64,000 nt of DNA from Rhodanobacter soli (GCF_040548735.1 NZ_JBEPSD010000001.1:2319665-2383664), one strand, 5' to 3'. Shown: positions 33,642 to 43,239, counted from the first letter of the stretch. Numbers and translations are program-made. Notes: generated by a model from the sequence alone, not told the origin.

Positions 33642-35375
33642 CTACTTTCGCGCCGCCCGCTGCTGCTTCATCCATTGCTGGTATGCCTCGACGTGCGGCA
33701 TCTCGCGCAGCACCTTGGAGCGCGGGTCGACGATCAGCAGGCTGCCGGCCGGCACGTGCAGCTGGCCGCTGTCGTCGCGCATGGGCAAGGTGTGCACGGT
33801 GTCGCCCACCTGCACCTCGATCGGCATCGGGAACGGCTTGCCGTGTTCGGTCACCCAGCGCAGCTTCAGCGTGTCGCCGTCGCGCTGCTCGTCCAGGCGC
33901 GGCAGCGCGGCGTCGCGCAGGTACACGTCGAAGAACCAGTCGAGCCTGCGACCGGTGACCTGGTCGACGATCGCGATGTAGTCGTCGGTGCTCGCGTAGC
34001 GCGGCTTGAAGTTACCCGGCTTCGGATCGGGCCTGCCGTAGACCAGGCGGCGGATGCTGTCGAAGAAATCCCGGTCGCCGATCAGCTGCCGCAGCGTGTG
34101 CAGCATCAGCGAACCCTTGTAGTAGATGTCGTTGCCCGGGCCGTGCTCGGCGTCGTACACCGTGTGCTCGTTCTGGCTGTGGCCGGAAACGATCGGGTAC
34201 TTGTTCTTCAGCGCCGTCCGCTCGGTGTGCAGCATCGCGAAGTAGGCCATGTCGCCGTGCAGGTACTGGCCGTACAGCGGCTGCATGTAGGTACCGAAGC
34301 CCTCGTGCAGCCACATGTCGTCCCAGTCGGCATTGGTCACCTGGTTGCCGAACCACTCGTGCGAGAACTCGTGCTGCAGCAGCCAGTCGAAGCCGTACTC
34401 GCTCTTCGGGTAGCCGTTGCCGTACGCGTTGATGGTCTGGTGCTCCATGCCCAGGTGCGGCGTTTCCACCACGCCCATCTTCTCGTCGCCGAAGGGATAC
34501 GGGCCGATCTGCTGCTCGAAGAAATCCAGCATGCGCGGGAACTCGCCGAACAGTGCCTGCGCCCCGGCCGCGTGCTCGGGCAGGTACCACAGCTCCATCG
34601 GGATGGTGTTGCCGTAGCGGCTGGCGTAGTCGGCCTTGAGCAGCTTGAACGGGCCCACGTTGATCGAGATCGCGTAGGTGTCCGGATGCTTGGCGCGCCA
34701 GTGGTACGTGTGCCTGTCGCCCGCGTCGGTGATGCCCACCAGCACGCCGTTGCCGGGCGCGGCCAGCGTCTTCGGCACGGTGATCCAGGTGTCGACCAGG
34801 TCGGGCTCGCCCTGCGGGTGGTCGATGCACGGCCAGAACAGGTCGCAGCCCTCGCCCTCGACCGCGCTGGCCACCCATGGCTGGCCGTCGGCGGTGTGGC
34901 TCCACACGAAACCGCCGTCCCATGGCGCCTTCTTCGCCACGTGCGGCTTGCCGCCGTAGCGGATCGTCACGCTCACCTTGCCGCCGGCGGCGAGCGGCGC
35001 GGGCAGCTGGATGCGCAGGCGGCCGTCCGGGTTGCTCCACGCGCCGGCGGCGAGCGGCTGGCCGCCCAGTTCGATCGTGCTGATCGGCAGGTTGCGGTCC
35101 AGGTCCAGCAGCAGCGTGTCGGTGGCGGACTTCGCGGTGAAGCCCAGTGTCGCGCTGGCGTCGATGCTCTGCGTGGCCGGGTCGACCGCGAAATGCAGCT
35201 CGGCATGATCGAAGTGCACGCGCGCCTGCTCGGCCGGCATCACGCCGCCCGAGTTCAGCGTCTGTGCGGTCAGTGCCGGCTGGGTGGCGGCGGCGGTCTT
35301 GGCGACGGGTACGCTGGTGCAGGCGGCGAGGCCGAGCGCCACGCAGGCGGCAAGCAGGTGCGGGCGAAGAGGCAT
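33642..35375 (-). CDS. M1-family metallopeptidase (lipoprotein)
   Basis: A 577-residue zinc aminopeptidase-like protein. The N-terminal MPLRPHLLAACVALGLAACTS ends in lipobox LAAC, so it is probably membrane-anchored outside the cytoplasm. The catalytic HEFSH motif begins near residue 335, with the third zinc ligand Glu near 358 in WLHEGFGTYM. Instead of GAMEN the exopeptidase loop reads GMEHQ (GVVETPHLGMEHQTINAYG). The usual Tyr lies further on in NDIYYKGSLMLH. Start ATG 35375 is chosen for the signal peptide, not the earlier frame start. It is followed by no close gene. Other M1 subfamily assignments are possible. Confidence 0.88.
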   Translation of the reverse strand: MPLRPHLLAACVALGLAACTSVPVAKTAAATQPALTAQTLNSGGVMPAEQARVHFDHAELHFAVDPATQSIDASATLGFTAKSATDTLLLDLDRNLPISTIELGGQPLAAGAWSNPDGRLRIQLPAPLAAGGKVSVTIRYGGKPHVAKKAPWDGGFVWSHTADGQPWVASAVEGEGCDLFWPCIDHPQGEPDLVDTWITVPKTLAAPGNGVLVGITDAGDRHTYHWRAKHPDTYAISINVGPFKLLKADYASRYGNTIPMELWYLPEHAAGAQALFGEFPRMLDFFEQQIGPYPFGDEKMGVVETPHLGMEHQTINAYGNGYPKSEYGFDWLLQHEFSHEWFGNQVTNADWDDMWLHEGFGTYMQPLYGQYLHGDMAYFAMLHTERTALKNKYPIVSGHSQNEHTVYDAEHGPGNDIYYKGSLMLHTLRQLIGDRDFFDSIRRLVYGRPDPKPGNFKPRYASTDDYIAIVDQVTGRRLDWFFDVYLRDAALPRLDEQRDGDTLKLRWVTEHGKPFPMPIEVQVGDTVHTLPMRDDSGQLHVPAGSLLIVDPRSKVLREMPHVEAYQQWMKQQRAARK

Positions 35376-35447
35376 GGCGGGCTCCGATCCGGGGAATCCC
35401 GCAGGATGCAATCTTTCGCTCCGGCGCGACAACGCCAGAAGTCATGC

Positions 35448-36827
35448 TCAGCCGGCGTAGCGCTGCCGCAGGAAGGCGAACGTCGCGCGCAGCCCCATCG
35501 CCTCGCCGCCGCGCGGACGGCCGGGGCGGTCCGTGTCGTTCCAGGCGTAGGTGTCCAGGTGCAGCCATGGTGTGCCGTCCGGCACGAAGCGTTCCAGGTA
35601 CAGCGCCGCGGTGATCGCGCCGGCATGGCGCGACGGACCGGCGTTGGCGAAGTCGGCCAGGTACGAATCGAGCATCCTGCGGTACGGCCGCCACAGCGGC
35701 AGCTGCCACAGCGGATCGTCGACCGCGCGGCCGGCGGCCAGCACGCCGGCGGCTGCGTCGTCGTCGTTCGCGAACAGCGCCGGCAGGTCCGGGCCCAGCG
35801 CCACGCGCGCGGCGCCGGTGAGGGTGGCGAAGTCGAGCATCAGGTCCGGCTGCTGTTCCGAGCCGTAAGCCAATGCGTCGCACAGCACCAGCCGGCCCTC
35901 GGCGTCGGTGTTGTCGATCTCGACCGCGTGGCCGGCGCGGGTGACCACCACCTCGCCCGGACGCAGCGCATTGCCGGCCACGGCATTTTCCACCGCGGGG
36001 ATCAGCAGGGTCAGCCGCACCGGCAACTGCGCCTGCATCACCAGGCCGGCCAGTGCGATCGCATGCGCCGCGCCGCCCATGTCCTTCTTCATCCAGCGCA
36101 TGCCGTCGGACGGTTTCAGGTCGAGTCCGCCGGTGTCGAAACACACGCCCTTGCCGACCAGTACGAGCCGGGGATGCTCGCGCTTGCCCCAGCTCAGCTC
36201 GACCAGCCGCGGCGCACGATGGCTGGCGCGGCCGACCGCGTGGATGGTCGGGAAGTTCGCCTTGAGCAACTCGTCGCCGACCCAGTCGCGCACCTTCGCC
36301 TTGTGCGTCTTGCCGAGCTGCTTGATCGCGTCGCCCAACTGCTCCGGACCCATGTCCTCGGTCGGCGTGTTGACCAGGTCGCGCACCAGCGCGGTGGCTT
36401 CGACCAGCGGCGCCAGTTGCTGCAGCTGGGCGGCCGGTACGGCGAGCCGGGCCGGCGCGCGCTTCGGCTGGCGGTAGCGGTTGAACTGGTAGGCGCCGAG
36501 TGCCCAGCCCAGCGCGGCCTGCGCCGGATCGGCCAGCACGCCCTCGTCGGCGAGATGGTAGGTCGCCGCGGGCAGGCTGCACGGCAGTGCGGCCAGCGCC
36601 GCCAGCGGATGGCGCGCGTCGACGCCGGCCAGCACGCGCACCAGTTTGCCCGCGGCATCGGACAGCAGCGCGAACGTGCCCGCCACCGCGTCGAAACCGC
36701 TGTCGGCCAGCCAGCGTCGCTGCGCCGCGGTGAGCCGGCGACGGGTCGCGGCGTAATGCGCGGCGTCGGTGGTCTCGATGGCGATGCTGCGGCGGGTGCC
36801 GGACTGGCGTTCGATCAGGGCGGACAT
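35448..36827 (-). CDS. M17 leucyl aminopeptidase family protein
   Basis: A 459-residue cytosolic dizinc aminopeptidase. The C-terminal catalytic half carries VGKGVCFDTGGLDLKPSDGM.WMKKDMGG and the family signature NTDAEGRLVLCDAL. The N-terminal half is shorter than in classical PepA (about 500 residues), so it is best called PepA-like or PepB-like. ATG 36827 has an AAGGAT ribosome site; the frame before it is not coding-like. It is one of two peptidase genes in a row on this strand. Confidence 0.9.
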   Translation of the reverse strand: MSALIERQSGTRRSIAIETTDAAHYAATRRRLTAAQRRWLADSGFDAVAGTFALLSDAAGKLVRVLAGVDARHPLAALAALPCSLPAATYHLADEGVLADPAQAALGWALGAYQFNRYRQPKRAPARLAVPAAQLQQLAPLVEATALVRDLVNTPTEDMGPEQLGDAIKQLGKTHKAKVRDWVGDELLKANFPTIHAVGRASHRAPRLVELSWGKREHPRLVLVGKGVCFDTGGLDLKPSDGMRWMKKDMGGAAHAIALAGLVMQAQLPVRLTLLIPAVENAVAGNALRPGEVVVTRAGHAVEIDNTDAEGRLVLCDALAYGSEQQPDLMLDFATLTGAARVALGPDLPALFANDDDAAAGVLAAGRAVDDPLWQLPLWRPYRRMLDSYLADFANAGPSRHAGAITAALYLERFVPDGTPWLHLDTYAWNDTDRPGRPRGGEAMGLRATFAFLRQRYAG

Positions 36828-36914
36828 GCGGGATCCTTCTAACTTGCGATGGCACGACGCGGGGCGTGCCATGGAGGGCGAATCGCCAATGATGCGCGTC
36901 TTGGCCCCGGCTGC

Positions 36915-37625
36915 CTATCGGCTCTTGGTCGCAGGGGTCTGTGCTTCGAGCCAGTCGGCGAGCGCGGTCATGTCGCGCAGGTCCAGCTCGGGCGGCTGGC
37001 CCAGTTCGGCGGGCCAGGGCAGGCCTTCGCGGTTGATCCAGGCGGTGCGCAGGCCGGCGTCGCGGGCGCCGGCCATGTCCATCGCCGGATCGTCGCCGAC
37101 GTGCAGGATCTGCTCGGGCGCCACGCCCAGCCGTTCGGCCGCGGCCAGGAAGATCCGCGGGTCGGGCTTCGCCACGCCGCTGTCGCGCGCGCAGACGTGG
37201 TGGGCGAAGTGCGCGTGGATACCGATGCGCTGCAGGTCGGCGTTGCCGTTGGTCAGGCTGGCCAGCGGCCAGCGCGCGGTGATCCGCTGCAGCGCGGGCA
37301 GGCTGTCCGGATACAGCTCCACGCTGTTGCGCGCGGCGAAATAGATTTCCCACAGCGTCTCGATCGGCGCGTCCTCCACGCCGCAGGCGGCGAACGCCTG
37401 TCGCAGCGTGAGCTGGCGCTGGCTGGTGAAGTCATGCGCCAGGTCCAGCCGCTCGGCGGCGACCTGCATGCGCAGCTCGCGCATGGCCGCGATCGGCCAG
37501 GCGCGTGCGACGTCGGGATGGTGCCGCCGCAGCCAGGCATCCACCGCCTGGTCGGCGCGTTCGAGCGCCGGCAGCACCGGCCACAAGGTGTCGTCGAGAT
37601 CCAGCGTCAGCGCGAGTATCGGCAC
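36915..37625 (-). CDS. HAD-superfamily hydrolase (YigB-like)
   Basis: A 236-residue HAD phosphatase. Motif I is LTLDLDDTLWP with nucleophile and acid Asp at residues 9 and 11, motif II is SLTNGNADLQ, the lysine motif is AKPDPRIF and motif III is LHVGDDPAMDMAGARDAG. It resembles YigB, which removes phosphate from a riboflavin precursor, but HAD substrate assignments by eye are weak. No ATG fits; a GTG at 37625 gives VPILALTLDLDD and is chosen. It starts 11 bases after the end of the PstS-LysM gene. Confidence 0.8.
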   Translation of the reverse strand: MPILALTLDLDDTLWPVLPALERADQAVDAWLRRHHPDVARAWPIAAMRELRMQVAAERLDLAHDFTSQRQLTLRQAFAACGVEDAPIETLWEIYFAARNSVELYPDSLPALQRITARWPLASLTNGNADLQRIGIHAHFAHHVCARDSGVAKPDPRIFLAAAERLGVAPEQILHVGDDPAMDMAGARDAGLRTAWINREGLPWPAELGQPPELDLRDMTALADWLEAQTPATKSR

Positions 37626-37636
37626 GCCCGCACGGC

Positions 37637-38974
37637 TCAGCGGTTGCGGATGCGCAGCACCTGGCCGAGCTTGATCTGGTCGTTCTTCAGGTGGTTCCAC
37701 TCGCGCAGTTGGGTCACCTCGACCGAGTGCCGCTTGGCGATCGTCGACAGCGTGTCGCCCTTGGTCACCTTGTAGGTGGTCGAGGCCTGGGTGGCGTTCG
37801 CGGTGACCTTGCCGAAGTCCTTGCCTTCGGTCCGGCTGACCGTGGTGGCGCTGCCGTTCGCATGGGCCACGCCGGTGACGGTGACGTCGCTCACGCTGCC
37901 CTGGACCTTGCTCAGGCGGGCCGTGTCCTTGGCGTCGGCGCGGCGCTGCTCCAGCGCCTGCCGCGCCGCCAGCGTGTCGGGCGAGGTCGGCGCGATCGCG
38001 GCGCGTGCCGCATAGGTGGCGCCCGGCGCCGACACCGGCGTGCCCTTGACGGCGCGTGCGCCGACTTCGGCCAGGATCCGGCTGCGCCGCGAGACGTCCA
38101 TCGCCACCAGCGCGCCGTCGTCCTGGTACGGCAGCACGGCGTGCTTGCGCAGCGCCGCCTTGGCCGGTTCGGTCTGCATGAAGTCGATGAAGGCCTGCGC
38201 CTGGGCGGCCTTCGGGCTGCGCGGGTTGGTCACCAGGTACAGCGGGATGAACAGCGGGTAGCTGCCGTCGGCGATGTTGGCGACGGTGGCCGGCTTGCCG
38301 TTGATCGGGATCGCCTTGAGCTTGGCATTGCCGCTGATGCTGGCCAGGGTGCTCACGCCCAGGCCGTTCGGGTTCAGCGCGATGCCTTCTTCCAGCTTGC
38401 GCGTGTTGACGTACAGCCGCGGCGCCGCCACCGGCTGGTTGCCGCGACCGAACAGCAGACTGCGCAGGCTGTATTCCACGCCGTCGCCGGGGCTGGCCAC
38501 CGCGTACACGTCGATCGGCGCGCTGCGGCCGCCGACTTCGCTCCAGTTGTGGATCTTGCCGTAGTAGATGTCGTGCACCTGCTTCAGCGTGAGGCTGCGG
38601 ATCGGGTTGGACGACTGGGTGATGATCACCAGCGCATCCCAGGCCACCGGGGTGAAAGTGAGGTTCGCGTTCTGCGCGCTGTTGTCGCTGGCGCGTGCGC
38701 TGCCGGCCAGGTCGGCGCTGCCCGAGGCCACCGCGTCGATGCCCGAGGCGGTATTGAACGGCTGCAGTTCGATGTTGCCGTGGCCGGTCTTCTCCCACGC
38801 CTTCGCCACTTCGTTGACCACGCCGTTCGCGGTGGCGACGTCGCCGCGCCAGATCAGGCTGCTCTTGGCGGGGGCGCTGGTGTGCGCCTTCGGCTTGCTC
38901 CTGGCGAACGCGGGGGTGGTGAGGCAGGCCCCGATCAGGGCGACGGACAGCAGGCGGGTAAGACGGACGGACAT
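37637..38974 (-). CDS. PstS-like substrate-binding protein with C-terminal LysM domain
   Basis: A 445-residue exported protein. The signal peptide is RLLSVALIGACLTTPAFA. Residues about 40-290 form a PBP-like phosphate-binding domain (LIWRGDVATANGVVNEVAKAW, PFNTASGIDAVASGSADLAGSAR, NPNGLGVSTLASISGNAK). The middle is an Ala/Arg-rich linker. The last 45 residues are a LysM domain (YKVTKGDTLSTIAKRHSVEV...IKLGQVLRIRNR) for peptidoglycan binding. No pstCAB genes follow, so phosphate transport through the usual ABC system is unlikely. A second in-frame ATG at 38995 is possible. Confidence 0.85.
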   Translation of the reverse strand: MSVRLTRLLSVALIGACLTTPAFARSKPKAHTSAPAKSSLIWRGDVATANGVVNEVAKAWEKTGHGNIELQPFNTASGIDAVASGSADLAGSARASDNSAQNANLTFTPVAWDALVIITQSSNPIRSLTLKQVHDIYYGKIHNWSEVGGRSAPIDVYAVASPGDGVEYSLRSLLFGRGNQPVAAPRLYVNTRKLEEGIALNPNGLGVSTLASISGNAKLKAIPINGKPATVANIADGSYPLFIPLYLVTNPRSPKAAQAQAFIDFMQTEPAKAALRKHAVLPYQDDGALVAMDVSRRSRILAEVGARAVKGTPVSAPGATYAARAAIAPTSPDTLAARQALEQRRADAKDTARLSKVQGSVSDVTVTGVAHANGSATTVSRTEGKDFGKVTANATQASTTYKVTKGDTLSTIAKRHSVEVTQLREWNHLKNDQIKLGQVLRIRNR

Positions 38975-39194
38975 GGTGGTGGGGAGCCCCGGCATGATGA
39001 GGTGTGGATGGAAAGGCGCGAGTATGGCGCCTTGCAGGCGCACACAAGGTGAAGCGATGAGGATATTTCATCGGCCTGAATGCAGAACATCAAGCGCTTT
39101 CATGGATTTGCGCGATGGCGGCACGCGGGATGTGCGCCGGGACACGACCCGAAGGCGATCCCGGCCACGCTTTCACCTGAATGGCTTTCGCCTG

Positions 39195-39238
39195 GGAGCC
39201 CGGGCCGCAGCCGCTTGTGCTTCTGCGGCCCGGGCTCC
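39195..39238 (-). terminator. Hairpin at the end of the DegQ-like gene
   Basis: A 16-bp perfect GC-rich stem (GGAGCCCGGGCCGCAG and its complement) with a 12-base loop, touching the stop codon of the protease gene. No T-tract follows, so it may protect the mRNA 3' end rather than terminate. Confidence 0.5.
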
Positions 39239-40629
39239 TAGTTGACCACCACGTAGCGCGTGCCGTCGTCGTCGGCGACCACCAGCACCAGCTGGCGCGG
39301 CTTCACCCCGGCCAGCCCGCGCAGCATGCGCAGGCTGGTGATGCGCTGGTTGCCCACGCCGATCACCACGTCGTCGCTGCTCAGTCCGGCGCGCGCGGCG
39401 CGACTGCCCGGCTGCACCGCGCTGACCGCCACGCCGTACCAGCCCTGGTTGCGCTGGTTCTGGCTCAGCTCGGTGAAGCGCACGCCGGCCAGGCGCGGAT
39501 CGAGCTGGCCGCCGTCGATGCTGGCCAGCTTCTCCGCGGTGAGCGTGGCGTTGACCTCGCGCAGCTTGCCGTCGCGCAGCACGCCCAGGCGCAGCGTGCT
39601 GCCCAGCGGCAGCAGGCCCTCGGCGTTGTTCAGTTCCTGCACGTTGTGCAGCGACTTGCCGTTCAGCGTGGTCAGCACGTCGCCCGGCTGCAGGCCGGCG
39701 TGCGCGGCGGACGAACCGTCGGTCACGCCGGTGACCACGACGCCGTTGCTGTCCTTCAGCCCCAGCAGCTGGGCGATGCGCGGGGTGACCGTCTGGGTCT
39801 GCGCGCCCAGGCTGCCGCGCTGCACCTTGCCGTGCGCCAGCAACTGCGCCATCACGTCGCTGGTGAGGTTGCTGGGGATCGCGAAACCGATACCGACGTT
39901 GCCGCCGGACGGCGAGAAGATCATCGTATTGATGCCGACCAGTTCGCCGCGCAGGTTGACCAGCGCGCCGCCGGAGTTGCCGGGATTGATCGAGGCGTCG
40001 GTCTGGATGAAGTTCTGGTAGCCGGAGTCGCCCAAGCCCGAGCGGCCCAGCGCCGAGACGATGCCGGCGGTGACCGTCTGGCCCAGCCCGAACGGATCGC
40101 CCACCGCCACCACGTAGTCGCCGACCTGCAGCGCCGAGGAGTCGGCCAGCGGCAGCGCCTTGAGGTTCTGTGCCGGGATCTGCACCACCGCCACGTCCGT
40201 GCCCGGGTCGGTGCCGATCAGCTTGCCCTTGAACGTGCGCCCGTCCTGCAGCGTCACGCTGATGTCGTCGGCGCCGCCGACCACGTGGTTGTTGGTCAGC
40301 ACGTAGCCCTTCGCCGCATCCACGATCACGCCCGAGCCCAGGCTCTGCTCGACGCGCTCGCGCGGCGTCGCCGGCAGGCCGAAGAACTGGCGCACCATCG
40401 GGTCGTCGAAATACGCATCGCGCACCTGCACCCGGGTCGTGGTGGAGATGTTCACCACCGCCGGCGTGACCCGCGTCAGCATCGGTGCCAGCGACGGCAG
40501 CGGCTGGCCGCCGATCGCGGTCGGCAAGGTCGCCGCGCGGCTGTCGCCCGGCACGCTGCCGATGGCGACGGCGGCCACGACCAGCAGGCCGGTCAGCCAG
40601 GGCACGAGGCGGGAAGGCAACTGCGACAT
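39238..40629 (-). CDS. Do-like periplasmic serine protease (DegP/DegQ/MucD type)
   Basis: A 463-residue envelope quality-control protease/chaperone. A signal peptide (VPWLTGLLVVAAVAIGSV) is followed by an S1 trypsin-like domain with His115 (LTNNHVVGG), Asp145 (TDVAVVQ) and Ser219 (NPGNSGGALV), then two PDZ domains (RGSLGAQTQTVTPRIAQLLGL and the C-terminal one with GLSSDDVVIGVGNQ). ATG 40629 carries a GGAGGA site; the frame before it is rejected. The gene is divergent from nrdJa across about 350 bases. Confidence 0.93.
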   Translation of the reverse strand: MSQLPSRLVPWLTGLLVVAAVAIGSVPGDSRAATLPTAIGGQPLPSLAPMLTRVTPAVVNISTTTRVQVRDAYFDDPMVRQFFGLPATPRERVEQSLGSGVIVDAAKGYVLTNNHVVGGADDISVTLQDGRTFKGKLIGTDPGTDVAVVQIPAQNLKALPLADSSALQVGDYVVAVGDPFGLGQTVTAGIVSALGRSGLGDSGYQNFIQTDASINPGNSGGALVNLRGELVGINTMIFSPSGGNVGIGFAIPSNLTSDVMAQLLAHGKVQRGSLGAQTQTVTPRIAQLLGLKDSNGVVVTGVTDGSSAAHAGLQPGDVLTTLNGKSLHNVQELNNAEGLLPLGSTLRLGVLRDGKLREVNATLTAEKLASIDGGQLDPRLAGVRFTELSQNQRNQGWYGVAVSAVQPGSRAARAGLSSDDVVIGVGNQRITSLRMLRGLAGVKPRQLVLVVADDDGTRYVVVN

Positions 40630-40763
40630 GGGAGTCCTCCTGAAAGCGGTGAAAGCGGCGCTGCTTCGACCGGACTGCGGCGCCACGGTTCCGTCCGGCC
40701 GAATGCTGCCGTGGGGACTTTACAAGCAGCGACGTCAGGGTTAACTTGCTTACCCGATATCAA

Positions 40764-40779
40764 CCACAACATCTTGTGT
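40764..40779 (+). promoter_or_regulatory. Candidate NrdR box upstream of nrdJa
   Basis: CCACAACATCTTGTGT matches 14 of 16 positions of the NrdR-box consensus as remembered (ACACWATATVTWGTGT). It lies about 200 bases before nrdJa in the divergent gap with the DegQ-like gene. A second tandem box, normal for NrdR, was not found, so the call is tentative. The rest of the gap (40630-40981) shows no gene and no convincing cobalamin riboswitch. Confidence 0.45.
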
Positions 40780-40914
40780 TCACAGACCAGCGCTGAGACT
40801 AGCACTGGTAGCGACCGTCACACTCTTGAGGGGGAGTCGTTGTCGTCGGGAACCAGGTGGCGCATGGGCTGGGGGCAATCCCCGTGGCCCGTCGAATAGC
40901 CATCGACAGCATGA

Positions 40915-40927
40915 ACGACATTGTCGT
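40915..40927. promoter_or_regulatory. Short palindrome before nrdJa
   Basis: ACGACA-T-TGTCGT is a perfect 6-1-6 inverted repeat 55 bases before the nrdJa start. It could be an operator half-overlapping the promoter; no known factor is assigned. Confidence 0.3.
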
Positions 40928-40981
40928 ATCGAATAAAAAACAACGCCGGCCGCAAGGTCGCAGCGAGAGGTCAGGAAGCCG

Positions 40982-43180
40982 ATGAGCACAGTGCGTGCGC
41001 CAGCCACGAATTCAGCCCCCAGCACGAACCCAAGTTCAACCATGAACCCAGCCACCAACCGTGATGCCGCCGTGGAAATTCCGCTGCAACCGGCGTCCTA
41101 CGACATCTGGGATAAGAAGTATCGTCTGAAGGCGAAGTCCGGCGAGCCGGTCGACGCCACCATCGACGAGACCTATCAGCGCGTGGCGCGCGCGTTGTCC
41201 GACGTGGAAGCCACCGACGAGCTGCGCGGCCACTGGTACGAGCGTTTCCTGTGGGCGCTGCGCCGCGGTGCGATCCCTGCCGGCCGCATCACCTCCAACG
41301 CCGGCGCGCTGGCGCACAAGCCGGCCACCAGCACCATCAACTGCACCGTCTCCGGCACCATCCGCGATTCGATGGACGACATCCTGGAGAAGGTGCACGA
41401 GGCCGGCCTGACCCTGAAGGCCGGCTGCGGCATCGGCTACGAGTTCTCCACGCTGCGCCCGCGCGGCGCGTACGTGTCCGGCGCCGGCGCGTACACCTCG
41501 GGCCCGCTGTCGTTCATGGATATCTACGACAAGATGTGCTTCACCGTCTCCAGCGCCGGCGGCCGCCGCGGCGCGCAGATGGGCACGTTCGACATCAGCC
41601 ACCCCGACGCCAAGGAATTCATCCGCGCCAAGCGCGAGGACGGCCGGCTGCGCCAGTTCAACCTCAGCCTGCTGATCACCGACGGCTTCATGGACGCGGT
41701 CGAGCACGACCACGACTGGCCGCTGGTGTTCCCGGTGCACGTCAAGGAAAAGGACGAGATCGACGTCGACGACCCGGCCCAGGTGGTCTGGCGCGAGTGG
41801 CCCACCCACGAGAACTACGTCGACCGCGAGGACGGCCTGGTCGCTTGCAAGATCTACGGCCACATCCGCGCGCGGCACCTGTGGGACATGATCATGGTCT
41901 CGACGTACGACTACGCCGAGCCCGGTTTCATCCTGATCGACAAGGTCAACGAGATGAACAACAACTGGTGGTGCGAACACATCCGCGCCACCAACCCCTG
42001 CGGCGAACAGCCCTTGCCGCCGTACGGCTCGTGCCTGCTCGGCTCGATCAACCTGACCACCTTCGTGCGCGACCCGTTCGGCCCGAAGGCGCGCTTCGAC
42101 TGGGACGAGTACCGCGAGGTGGTCAAGGTGTTCACCCGCATGCTCGACAACGTGGTCGAGATCAACGGCCTGCCGCTGGAGCAGCAGCGCAACGAGATCA
42201 TGGGCAAGCGCCGCCACGGCATGGGCTTCCTCGGCCTGGGTTCCACCGTGACCATGCTGAAGATGCGCTACGGTTCGGCCGACGCGGTGAGCTTCACCGA
42301 GGACGTCTCGCGCGAGATGGCCGTGGCCGGCTGGGAAGTGGCGCTGGAGCTGGCCAAGGAAAAGGGTGCCGCGCCGATCCTGCTGCGCGACTACACCGTC
42401 ACCGGCGACATGCTGCGCAAGCGCCCGGAAATGGTCGCCGACGGCTACAAGGTCGGCGACGCCATCCCCGGCCGCGTGCTGCACGCCAGGTACAGCCGCT
42501 ACATGCAGCGCGTCGCCACGGTGGCGCCGAACCTGGTCGAGCAGCTGGCCGAGACCGGCGCGCGCTTCACCCACCACAGCTCCATCGCGCCCACCGGCAC
42601 GATCAGCCTGAGCCTGGCCAACAACGCCAGCAACGGCATCGAGCCCAGCTTCGCCCACAGCTATTCGCGCAACGTGATCCGCGAGGGCAAGAAGTCCAAG
42701 GAAAAGATCGAGGTGCTCAGCTACGAGCTGCTGGCCTACCTGGCCCTGATCAACGCCGACGCCAAGGTGTCCACCGACGAGGCGGCCAACAAGCTGCCCG
42801 ACTACTTCGTCTCCGCCGACGACATCAGCCCGAAACAGCACGTGGACATCCAGGCCGCCTCGCAGAAGTGGATCGACTCGTCGATCTCCAAGACCGCCAA
42901 CGTGCCCACCGACTACCCCTACGAGGACTTCAAGGACATCTACTTCTACGCCTACAAGCAGGGCCTGAAGGGATGCACCACGTTCCGCTTCAACCCCGCC
43001 GCGTTCCAGGGCGTGCTGGTCAAGGAAGCGGACCTTGAAAGCACCCTCTACCGCTTCGAGCTCGAAGACGGTAGCGTTGTCGAACTGAAAGGCAATGAGC
43101 AGGTGGAATACGACGGCGAAATGCACTCCGCCGCCAACCTCTTCGATGCCTTGAAGGAAGGCTACTACGGCAAGTTCTGA
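40982..43180 (+). CDS. nrdJa: Adenosylcobalamin-dependent ribonucleotide reductase, catalytic part
   Basis: A 732-residue class II reductase that makes deoxyribonucleotides using coenzyme B12, with or without oxygen. Seen: INCTVSGTIRDSMDDIL and LTLKAGCGIGYEFSTLRPRG, the active-site NPCGEQPLPPYGSC with Cys near residue 340, and THHSSIAPTGTISLSLANN. The frame stops before the usual C-terminal zinc/redox cysteines, which are found in the separate gene at 44048. Such NrdJa/NrdJb splitting is known in Pseudomonas. The first 30 residues are low-complexity Ser/Thr/Pro and the true start may be the Met at residue 21. Confidence 0.93.
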   Translation: MSTVRAPATNSAPSTNPSSTMNPATNRDAAVEIPLQPASYDIWDKKYRLKAKSGEPVDATIDETYQRVARALSDVEATDELRGHWYERFLWALRRGAIPAGRITSNAGALAHKPATSTINCTVSGTIRDSMDDILEKVHEAGLTLKAGCGIGYEFSTLRPRGAYVSGAGAYTSGPLSFMDIYDKMCFTVSSAGGRRGAQMGTFDISHPDAKEFIRAKREDGRLRQFNLSLLITDGFMDAVEHDHDWPLVFPVHVKEKDEIDVDDPAQVVWREWPTHENYVDREDGLVACKIYGHIRARHLWDMIMVSTYDYAEPGFILIDKVNEMNNNWWCEHIRATNPCGEQPLPPYGSCLLGSINLTTFVRDPFGPKARFDWDEYREVVKVFTRMLDNVVEINGLPLEQQRNEIMGKRRHGMGFLGLGSTVTMLKMRYGSADAVSFTEDVSREMAVAGWEVALELAKEKGAAPILLRDYTVTGDMLRKRPEMVADGYKVGDAIPGRVLHARYSRYMQRVATVAPNLVEQLAETGARFTHHSSIAPTGTISLSLANNASNGIEPSFAHSYSRNVIREGKKSKEKIEVLSYELLAYLALINADAKVSTDEAANKLPDYFVSADDISPKQHVDIQAASQKWIDSSISKTANVPTDYPYEDFKDIYFYAYKQGLKGCTTFRFNPAAFQGVLVKEADLESTLYRFELEDGSVVELKGNEQVEYDGEMHSAANLFDALKEGYYGKF

Positions 43181-43239
43181 ACCGTCGCACGCCCCCGGCG
43201 TGCGGCAACTCAAGCGGTCCACCGGAGGGGAACACCAGC

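Noticed and set aside
33630..36842. Very long open frame on the plus strand (over 1000 codons), and similar ones opposite mreB, prc, nrdJa and the RHS gene
   Set aside because: They lie antisense to well-recognised genes, are Arg/His/Gln/Val-rich without domains, and follow from high-GC codon bias.
40790..40981. Possible cobalamin riboswitch before nrdJa
   Set aside because: A GGGAACCAGGTGG piece and a GGGG/CCCC stem are present, but the B12 box and the GCCACTG element are not recognisable.
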